Below are positions 57,186-64,000 of a DNA stretch of 64,000 nt, piece by piece. Below the pieces are notes generated by a model. The model had not been told where the DNA came from and ran no database searches. It saw nothing but the letters and a program-made list of their open reading frames with translations. The DNA is from Streptomyces rugosispiralis (GTDB lineage Bacteria > Actinomycetota > Actinomycetes > Streptomycetales > Streptomycetaceae). Location: assembly GCF_024505145.1 (NCBI RefSeq), contig NZ_JANIAA010000014.1:62001-126000 (forward strand), in the 5' to 3' direction. The position numbers were made by a program, and so were the translations under genes. Position 1 is the first letter of the stretch, and the number at the start of each line of letters is the position of its first letter.

Positions 57186-57815
57186 ATGTCAGCGATCCGG
57201 CTGCTGGTGCTGGGGGCCGTGCGCCAGCACGGGCGGGCGCACGGCTATCAGGTCCGTAACGACCTGGAGTTCTGGGGCGCGCACGAGTGGTCCAACGCCA
57301 AACCCGGGTCCATCTACCACGCGCTCAAGCAGATGGCGAAGCAGGGGCTGATGCGGGCGCACGATGTCGCGCCGAGCACGGTCGGCGGGCCGCCGCGCAC
57401 CGAGTACGAGCTGACCGAGGCGGGCGAGGAGGAGTACCTCCGGCTGCTGCGGGATGCGCTGCTGCGCCATGACCAGAAGATCGACGAGCTGACGGCCGGG
57501 GTGGGTTTCATCGTGGACCTGCCCAGGGACGAGGCGATCGCCCTGCTCAAGCGGCGGGTGGCGGCGCTGGAGGAGTGGCGGGCCGAGGTGACCCGGCACT
57601 GGACGCCACCGGACGGCACCCCCGATGAATGGGGCCATATCGGCGAGATCATGAAGTTCTGGGTGCACTCCGCGAACAGCGGGGCGGAGTGGACCCGTGG
57701 GCTGATCGAGCGGCTCGAGGGCGGGGCGTATGTGATGGCGGGCGAGGGGGAGCGCTCGGTGGACGTGCTGCCGGACGGGGTCACCAATCCGTACGCCGCG
57801 CCGGGCGCGGACTGA
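57186..57815 (+). CDS. PadR-family transcriptional regulator
   Basis: A 209-residue regulator. The winged helix reads LLVLGAVRQHGRAHGYQVRNDLE with recognition part SIYHALKQMAKQGLM and wing PRTEYELTEAGEEEYL, followed by a C-terminal helical domain (VAALEEWRAEVTRHW). PadR proteins of this type repress multidrug exporters located next to them; the DrrA/DrrB-type ABC transporter starts 216 bp downstream and its promoter has two inverted repeats. ATG at 57186. The stop codon is the first TGA of an 8-bp tandem repeat array. Confidence 0.88.
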   Translation: MSAIRLLVLGAVRQHGRAHGYQVRNDLEFWGAHEWSNAKPGSIYHALKQMAKQGLMRAHDVAPSTVGGPPRTEYELTEAGEEEYLRLLRDALLRHDQKIDELTAGVGFIVDLPRDEAIALLKRRVAALEEWRAEVTRHWTPPDGTPDEWGHIGEIMKFWVHSANSGAEWTRGLIERLEGGAYVMAGEGERSVDVLPDGVTNPYAAPGAD

Positions 57816-57885
57816 GGCGCTGAGGCGCTGAGGCGCTGAGGTACTTGAGGCACTGAGGCACTGAGGCACTGAGGCACTGAGGACC
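57813..57885 (+). repeat. 8-bp tandem repeat (TGAGGCGC/TGAGGCAC) starting at a stop codon
   Basis: Three TGAGGCGC units, one TGAGGTAC, a T, four TGAGGCAC units and a final TGAGGACC. The first TGA is the stop of the PadR gene. Confidence 0.93.
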
Positions 57886-57928
57886 ACCATGCCGATCGAG
57901 GGCGGCTGACGGCGGCCGCCCGCGTTAA

Positions 57929-57991
57929 TCAAGTTTGACTAGCTCGGGTTCGGGCAGTACCTTCCGGGCATGCGTAGTCAAACTTGACTAC
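57929..57991 (+). promoter_or_regulatory. ABC-transporter promoter with two operator palindromes
   Basis: TTGACT (57935-57940), 17 bp, TACCTT (57958-57963) is a canonical housekeeping promoter. Operator 1, TCAAGTTTGA (57929-57938), overlaps the -35. Operator 2, GTAGTCAA-AC-TTGACTAC (57974-57991), is a perfect 8-bp inverted repeat just after the expected transcription start. Both share the TCAA-NN-TTGA(CTA) core and are 49 bp apart centre to centre. Confidence 0.75.
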
Positions 57992-58030
57992 GTGGTGCGG
58001 AGAAGATGCAGTGAGGGAGAGGGGAAGACC

Positions 58031-59010
<980 letters not shown>

Positions 59011-59014
<4 letters not shown>

Positions 59015-59796
59015 CGACCGCGACCCTCGTCGACTCCTGGACCATGACCCGCCGCGGACTCGCCCACTGGGCCCGGCAGCCCGTCCAGGTGGCCGTCCAA
59101 CTGGTCTTCCCGGTGATGATGCTGCTGATGTTCGCGTACTTCCTCGGCGGCGGGATGACCGTCCCGGGCGGCGGCGACTACAAGGACTACCTGGTGCCGG
59201 GCACGTTCGCGCTCACCATGGTGTTCGGCCTCGAAGGGACGATGCTCGCCATCACCCAGGACCTCAACAAGGGCGTCATCGACCGCTTCCGCTCGATGCC
59301 GATGGCCCGCTCGGCGGTCCTGGTCGGGCGCAGTGTGCTGGACATGCTCCAGTCGGCGTTCGGGCTGCTCGTCCTCCTCGGGGTCGGACTCGCGATGGGC
59401 TGGCGCTGGCACGGCGGGTTCGGCGACGCGCTGCTCGCCGTCGCGCTGCTGCTGTGGCTGCGCTTCGCGATGCTGTGGCTCGGCATCTTCCTGGGCATGG
59501 CGGCCGGGCGCCCGGAGATGGTGCAGGTCGTGCAGATCCTGGTCTGGCCACTGGGTTTCCTCTCCAACGTCTTCGCCTCGCCCGAGACCATGCCCGGCTG
59601 GCTCGGCGCCCTCGCGGTCTGGAACCCGATGTCGGCGACGGCCACCGCGATCCGCGACCTGTTCGGCGGCCCCGGCGGTGGTGGCGGCTCCTGGGCGGCG
59701 GACCACGCCCAACTCCTCGCCGTCTGCTGGCCGCTGGCGCTGATCGCGGTCTTCCTCCCGGTCGCGGTGCGGCGTTACGGGCGGCTCAGCCGCTGA
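59011..59796 (+). CDS. ABC transporter permease (DrrB-like, ABC2 type)
   Basis: A 261-residue membrane protein with six predicted helices. ABC2-type features: PVQVAVQLVFPVMMLLMFAY, DLNKGVIDRFRSMPMARSAVL and the late LVWPLGFLSNVFASPETMPGW. It pairs with the DrrA-like ATPase, to which it is translationally coupled (ATGA at 59011-59014). Function is probably export of a hydrophobic compound, with expression controlled through the operators upstream of the ATPase gene. Confidence 0.9.
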
Positions 59797-59871
59797 CGGC
59801 GGCCCCCGGATCCGGATGCCGCGCCGGTCACACCTCCACCGGTCGTCGCCGGTTGCGGATACGGTGCAGGT

Positions 59872-61353
59872 ATGGGGAACGACAGGTCGGGCGCGGGGGC
59901 GGAGACGGTGAGCGGGCCCGGATACGCCCTGTTGCTCGCCGCCGGACCGGCCGGCAAACAGCGACTGATGGACGCGGCCGCCGCGCTGCCCCAGCTCGCC
60001 GCCGTGCCACCGGCGGCGCTGCTGGGCACGCCCGGCGGCGCCAGCGTCGTCCAGCTCGTGGACCCGGTCGACCCGCAGACCGTACTGACACATCTGCGGA
60101 CCGCCGCCGCGCACCCGGGCCCGGTGCTGGTCCATCTCGCGGGCCAGCTCACCCTCGACGCCAAACAGCGGCTGCCGCACCTGGCGTTGGCCCGTACGAC
60201 CTCACGGACCGCCCGCTACACGGCGCTGCCCTGGCACTGGCTGGCCGCCGAGCTGGGCCTGCGGCCGCCGGGCAGCACCGTCGTGGTCGCCGACCTGGTG
60301 GCCGACGAGACGGCCTGGCCACCGCTGACCACCGCGGGCCCGTCCGTACTCGCGGCCGGGCTGACCCTCTACGGCACGGTGGCACCGGCCCCGCCCAAGC
60401 GGCGGCTGGCGACACCGGACTACAGCCGAGCGCTCGCCGGACTGCTGCGGTCCGCCGCCCAACGCCCACCACTCGCCCTGCTCCACCAGCGCGCCGCCCT
60501 GGAGGCCGGGCTGGGCACCGGCCCCGAACTGCTCCTGGACGGCACCGGGCCGGGCGAGGCGTACCCGCCCCCGGACGCCGCCGCATGGGCCGGGCAGGCC
60601 GTTCCGGCTGGGCCGACCGGGCAGGCCGGGGCCACCGGGCCGATCGGGCAGGCCATATCGGCTGGGGAGACCGGAGAGATCCGGCCGACCGGGCCGAGTG
60701 GGGCAACCGGGCAGACCGGGGCCACCGGGCAGAACGTATCGGCTGGGCAGACCGGGGCCACCGGGCCGGTCGCGGCCTCCCCGCCGCCCATGCCGCCGGG
60801 CCCTCCCGAATCGTTCCTTCCCGCCGATCCCCGACCGGTGCCGCCCTCACTGCGCCCGCCCCAGCCGGCCCACGCCCCCCTGCCCCCACCACCCAGGCGG
60901 GCGCCCGTGGCCGATCCGCTCGCGGCCACGCACGCGGCGATATTCGAGGCGGCCAACGCGGGGCGGCACAGCGAGGCGGCCTCGATGGCGGCCGCCTGGG
61001 AGCAGGAGGCGTTCCGGACGGCCGGTCCCCGGTCCGACGAGGCGATCCACTGGCTGGAGGTCCGCGCCGATCTCTCCCGTATCGCCGGGGACCCGGCCCG
61101 CGCCTGCGAGCTGTGGCTCGCGGTGGCCGACGCGCGGCTGGGCAACGGGGAACCGGCCGAGCACCCCGAGGTCGAGGGGGCCGTGGACCGGGCGCACCAC
61201 CAGTGGCAGTTCGTGACGGACCGGACCAGGGCCGGTGCCCTCGCCCCGCTGCTGATCGAGCTGCGGGGCCGGGTGCCCGGCCGCAGACCGGGTGCGCTGG
61301 AGGCGGTACGGCGCCGGGCCGAGCTGCTCAGGGCCCCGGCCCGCACGCGCTGA
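59872..61353 (+). CDS. Uncharacterised protein with collagen-like repeat linker
   Basis: A 493-residue soluble protein. Residues 1-200 form an alpha/beta domain with strands such as PVLVHLAGQLTLDAKQRLPH and STVVVADLVADE. The order of elements recalls a caspase-like fold, but the usual catalytic His (AGHG) reads AGQL and the Cys strand reads VVVADLV. Residues about 245-305 are a Gly-x-y rich linker with GATGQ, GPTGQ and GATGP units. A Pro-rich stretch follows, and the last 130 residues are helical, TPR-like (AAIFEAANAGRHSEAASMAA, ARACELWLAVADARL). No membrane segment. ATG at 59872. The stop sits in a 30-bp duplication. Function unknown. Confidence 0.75.
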   Translation: MGNDRSGAGAETVSGPGYALLLAAGPAGKQRLMDAAAALPQLAAVPPAALLGTPGGASVVQLVDPVDPQTVLTHLRTAAAHPGPVLVHLAGQLTLDAKQRLPHLALARTTSRTARYTALPWHWLAAELGLRPPGSTVVVADLVADETAWPPLTTAGPSVLAAGLTLYGTVAPAPPKRRLATPDYSRALAGLLRSAAQRPPLALLHQRAALEAGLGTGPELLLDGTGPGEAYPPPDAAAWAGQAVPAGPTGQAGATGPIGQAISAGETGEIRPTGPSGATGQTGATGQNVSAGQTGATGPVAASPPPMPPGPPESFLPADPRPVPPSLRPPQPAHAPLPPPPRRAPVADPLAATHAAIFEAANAGRHSEAASMAAAWEQEAFRTAGPRSDEAIHWLEVRADLSRIAGDPARACELWLAVADARLGNGEPAEHPEVEGAVDRAHHQWQFVTDRTRAGALAPLLIELRGRVPGRRPGALEAVRRRAELLRAPARTR

Positions 61354-61410
61354 CCGCCGTCGCCTCCGGCCCGGAGCCACTGACCGCCGTCGTCCCCAGG
61401 ACCGGAGACA
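61351..61410 (+). repeat. 30-bp imperfect duplication starting at a stop codon
   Basis: TGACCGCCGTCG at 61351 recurs at 61381; both are followed by a similar segment ending CCGGAG. The first TGA is the stop of the upstream gene. Confidence 0.75.
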
Positions 61411-61416
61411 CCGGGC

Positions 61417-62829
61417 TCAGTGGTGGAACGCCTTGACGACCTTCCCCATGGGCGAGGGCTGTGACCGCAGCTCCGGCAGCAGCGAGCCCAGGTCGTCCAG
61501 GAAGAGATCGGCGAGGTCCTCCGTGAAGCCGTTGCGGCACACCACCCGCAGTACGGACAGGTCCTCCCGGTTGGGCGGGAAGGTGTACGCGGGCACCAGC
61601 CAGCCGCGTTCGCGCAGCCGCCGGGAGATGTCGTAGACGTCGAAGCTGCCGATCCCCTCCGCCGTGGTGAACGCGAACACCGGGAGCTGATCGCCGCGGC
61701 TGAGCATGGTGAAGTCCCCGAACGCCTCGATCCGCTCGGCGAGCGAGCGCGCCACATCGCGGGTCTGCTGCTGAACGGCGCGATAGCCCTCCCGGCCCAG
61801 CCGTACGAAGGTGTAGTACTGGGCGGCCACCTGGGAGCCGGGGCGGGAGAAGTTGAGCGAGAACGTGGGCATGTCGCCGCCGAGGTAGTCGACGCGGAAG
61901 ACCAGCTCCTCGGGCAGCGCGTCCGCCGTACGCCACAGCGCCCACCCCACCCCGGGGTAGACCAGGCCGTACTTGTGGCCCGAGGTGTTGATGGAGGCGA
62001 CCCGCGGCAGCTGGAAGTCCCACACCAGGTCCGGGTCGAGGAACGGCGCGACCATCGCGCCCGAGGCGCCGTCCACATGCACCGGGACGTCCAGGCCCGT
62101 GCGCTCCTGGAGGTCGTCCAGCGCCCGGCACACCTCGGCGACGGGTTCATAGGAGCCGTCGAAGGTGGAGCCGAGGATCGCGACGACCCCGATGGTGTTC
62201 TCGTCGCACAGCTCGGCGGCGGCCCGGGGATCGAGGTGGAACCGGTCGCCCTCCATGGGCACCTGCCGCGCCTCCACCTCCCAGAAGTCGCAGAACTTCT
62301 CCCAGCACACCTGGACATTGGTGCCCATGACCAGATTGGGGCGGGCGGTGGCCGGATAGCTCACCGGGTTCCGCTTGGCCCAGCGCCGTTTGAAGGCCAT
62401 TCCGGCCAGCATGCAGGCCTCGCTCGACCCCGTGGTGGAGCAGCCCACGACCGCGTCCGGATCGGGGGCGTGCCACAGATGGCCGAGCATCGTCACGCAC
62501 CGCCGCTCCAGTTCGGCGGTGCGCGGATACTCATCCTTGTCGATCATGTTCTTGGCGAGGCAGTCGGACATCAGCCTGCCCGCCTGCGGCTCCATCCACG
62601 TGGTGACGAACGTGGCGAGATTCTGGCGGGCGTTGCCGTCCAGCATCAGCTCGTCATGGACGAACTGATACGCCGTCGTGGGCGCCATCGGCTCGTCCGG
62701 GAGGCAGTGGCGCGGGGGCCTGCCGGTCATTCCGCTGGCCGGATTGGCCTCGCCGTAGATCGGATTGATGGAGAACCCGGGGCGTTCGTCGAGGTCGCGT
62801 CGGCCGTGAGTGCCTTTGTGAAGTGCCAC
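61417..62829 (-). CDS. gadB: Glutamate decarboxylase
   Basis: A 470-residue PLP-dependent decarboxylase of the GadB family. The Schiff-base lysine is in SINTSGHKYGLVYPG; other conserved parts are GCSTTGSSEACMLAGMA, VPVHVDGASGAMVAPFL and RLGREGYRAV. It converts glutamate to GABA, consuming a proton, and in Streptomyces has been linked to acid or stress response and GABA metabolism. The start is GTG at 62829; TAATTT lies seven bases before it, so a leaderless transcript is plausible. No glutamate/GABA antiporter is adjacent, but a LysE exporter gene lies 78 bp upstream on the same strand. Confidence 0.95.
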   Translation of the reverse strand: MALHKGTHGRRDLDERPGFSINPIYGEANPASGMTGRPPRHCLPDEPMAPTTAYQFVHDELMLDGNARQNLATFVTTWMEPQAGRLMSDCLAKNMIDKDEYPRTAELERRCVTMLGHLWHAPDPDAVVGCSTTGSSEACMLAGMAFKRRWAKRNPVSYPATARPNLVMGTNVQVCWEKFCDFWEVEARQVPMEGDRFHLDPRAAAELCDENTIGVVAILGSTFDGSYEPVAEVCRALDDLQERTGLDVPVHVDGASGAMVAPFLDPDLVWDFQLPRVASINTSGHKYGLVYPGVGWALWRTADALPEELVFRVDYLGGDMPTFSLNFSRPGSQVAAQYYTFVRLGREGYRAVQQQTRDVARSLAERIEAFGDFTMLSRGDQLPVFAFTTAEGIGSFDVYDISRRLRERGWLVPAYTFPPNREDLSVLRVVCRNGFTEDLADLFLDDLGSLLPELRSQPSPMGKVVKAFHH

Positions 62830-62907
62830 CTTCGTTAAATTAGGGGCATTTCACCGATAAACCCCGGCCCCGCGCCGTGCCCCCTGCCCCGCGCCACCGC
62901 GTAGCGG

Positions 62908-63615
62908 CTACCCCGCGCTGCTGAGCGACAGCTTCGCCGCGAAGCCGAGGAAGGCCGTGCCCGCGGCCGCCGAGAGCCCCGCCCGCAGCCTCCGGCGCCG
63001 CCGGAGGGTGGCCGCCAGATACGTACCGCTGAAGATCAGCACCGTCAGATAGGTGATGCTGAACAGCTGCGCCCAGGCGCCCAGCGCCACGAAGGACAGC
63101 GCGGGATGGGCGTAGTCCGGGTCCACGAACTGCACGAAGAAGGAGATGAAGAAGAGGATCGCCTTCGGGTTGAGCAGGCTGATGACCAGCGCCCGGCGGT
63201 ACGGACGCTCGCCCTCCGCGGACCCCGTGGCGGTATCCGCGGCCCCGTCGAGGGCCCCGTCCGCGCCCCGCGCCTCCGCCGCGCTCCGGGCCGCCTCCGC
63301 GGTCCCCGGGCGGCGGCGCCACAGGGCCCGCGCCCCGCGCAGCATGCCCACCGCCAGCCAGGTCAGATAGCCCGCGCCCGCGAACTTGACCACCGCGAAG
63401 AGCACCGGGCTGGCGTGCAGCAGCGAGGCCACCCCGCCCGCCGACAGCGCCATCAGCACGGCGTCGCCGCACAGCACCCCGGCCGCGGCCCGATAGCCGG
63501 TACGCGGGCCGCGGCGGGCCGCGACCGACACCACATACAGCGAATTGGGGCCCGGCAGCAGGATGATCAGCGCCAGACCGGCCAGATAGGTCGAAAGATC
63601 GGTTATCCCCAGCAC
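62908..63615 (-). CDS. LysE/RhtB-family amino acid exporter
   Basis: A 235-residue protein with six predicted helices. The LysE/RhtB motif LIILLPGPNSLYVV is followed by RGPRTGYRAAAGVLCGDAVLM and the second conserved pair SLLNPKAILFFISFFVQFVDP. A charged loop rich in Ala/Glu (about residues 105-140) separates helices 3 and 4. It exports a small amino acid or homoserine-lactone-like compound; the family does not allow a firm substrate. Start GTG at 63615 without a visible Shine-Dalgarno. Lies between gadB and tipA, same strand as gadB. Confidence 0.85.
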   Translation of the reverse strand: MLGITDLSTYLAGLALIILLPGPNSLYVVSVAARRGPRTGYRAAAGVLCGDAVLMALSAGGVASLLHASPVLFAVVKFAGAGYLTWLAVGMLRGARALWRRRPGTAEAARSAAEARGADGALDGAADTATGSAEGERPYRRALVISLLNPKAILFFISFFVQFVDPDYAHPALSFVALGAWAQLFSITYLTVLIFSGTYLAATLRRRRRLRAGLSAAAGTAFLGFAAKLSLSSAG

Positions 63616-63671
63616 GATCGGCAGGATGACAGCGGTCCGCCGCGCCGCCCAGTCGGTTTCGCCATCCGGAC

Positions 63672-63702
63672 TTGCACCTCACGCGACGTGAGGGAGCACC
63701 GT
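63672..63702 (+). promoter_or_regulatory. tipA-type thiostrepton-inducible promoter
   Basis: TTGCAC (63672-63677), a 19-bp spacer, CACCGT (63697-63702). The spacer region holds a perfect inverted repeat CCTCACG-CGA-CGTGAGG (63677-63693). Overlong 19-bp spacing with a central dyad is the MerR-type arrangement, and the sequence is close to the known S. lividans ptipA. Confidence 0.88.
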
Positions 63703-63739
63703 GGAACCCGTACCGAACAGAAGGAGAGCGGATTCGGCC

Positions 63740-64000
63740 ATGAGCTATTCCGTGGGACAGGTGGCGGGCTTCGCCGGCGTCACGGTGCGCACGCTGCACC
63801 ACTACGACGAGATCGGGCTGCTGCGCCCCGGCGCCCGCAGCGCGGCGGGGCACCGGCGTTACGACGACGCCGACCTCGACCGGCTGCAGCGCGTCCTGTT
63901 CTACCGGGAGCTCGGCTTTCCGCTCGAGGAGGTGGCGGTGCTGCTCGACGACCCGGATATCGATCCGCAGGCCCACCTGCGGCGTCAGCACCGGCTGCTG
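63740..64000 (+). CDS. tipA: TipA thiopeptide-responsive MerR-family regulator, truncated by the window end
   Basis: The first 87 residues are visible: MSYSVGQVAGFAGVTVRTLH opens a MerR winged helix, then YDEIGLLRPGARSAAGHRRY and LDRLQRVLFYRELGFPLEEV, nearly matching S. lividans TipAL. The full protein has a C-terminal TipAS domain that binds thiostrepton-like antibiotics covalently and autoactivates tipA. GAAGGAG lies upstream of the ATG at 63740. The remaining gene, including the internal start for TipAS, lies beyond the window. Confidence 0.95.
   Translation, partial: MSYSVGQVAGFAGVTVRTLHHYDEIGLLRPGARSAAGHRRYDDADLDRLQRVLFYRELGFPLEEVAVLLDDPDIDPQAHLRRQHRLL

Overview
The window is a 64 kb piece of a very GC-rich actinobacterial chromosome, almost certainly Streptomyces. 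The evidence is strong G/C bias at third codon positions, frequent GTG and TTG starts, 4-base GTGA/ATGA gene overlaps, and recognisable Streptomyces genes: bldG with its co-transcribed anti-sigma gene, the topA/tmk-fusion/holB block, a DUF397-XRE-ATPase developmental cluster, and tipA with its characteristic 19-bp-spaced promoter. Most of the left third and the right end is conserved core chromosome; the accessory interest lies at about 25-45 kb and 51-61 kb.

Layout, left to right. 0.1-1.4 kb: end of a Flp/Tad pilus cluster. 1.4-4.8 kb: an MrfA/YprA-like helicase divergent from bldG and its partner anti-sigma gene, then a non-coding stretch with a 77-bp triple repeat. 5.6-8.0 kb: proton-pumping pyrophosphatase. 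8.2-11.1 kb: a lipoprotein, a two-domain methyltransferase and a small membrane protein. 11.3-19.0 kb: topA, an MFS-thymidylate kinase fusion and holB. 19.2-20.9 kb: an S33 lipoprotein hydrolase and tRNA-Thr(CGT). 21.1-23.6 kb: a DUF4232 lipoprotein and an ArsR/MFS divergent pair. 23.7-26.9 kb: a SigB/F-type sigma factor with apparent target promoters, small stress-type membrane proteins and a GH8 enzyme. 26.9-34.8 kb: a degenerate prenyl synthase and two NarL-type two-component modules flanking a PAP2 phosphatase.

35-45 kb is the most unusual stretch: a membrane protein with a poly-acidic tail, a GT39-like transferase with a poly-lysine tail, a processive GT2, a GtrA protein, a subtilase-fold protein without its catalytic Asp and Ser, a membrane-anchored GH6, a lone receiver domain and a GH5 cellulase. 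I read it as a candidate surface-glycan assembly and remodelling locus. 45-49.6 kb: LspA, two ECF sigma/anti-sigma pairs and an Mbl-like actin. 49.7-54.9 kb: a family-A polymerase and a DUF397/M50/ATPase/XRE set whose two outer promoters share a long near-identical box. 55-59.8 kb: aldehyde dehydrogenase, DinB, PadR and a DrrAB-type ABC exporter with two operator-like palindromes. 59.9-64 kb: a collagen-repeat protein with possible remnant caspase-like fold, glutamate decarboxylase, a LysE exporter and the start of tipA.

Short tandem repeats are abundant, both inside proteins (18-, 36- and about 75-bp units) and just after stop codons. Two convergent gene ends (0.9-3.7 kb and 45.2-46.0 kb) lack a stop codon before running into the opposing gene. 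All functional calls come from reading the sequence and from family knowledge; no database search was run.
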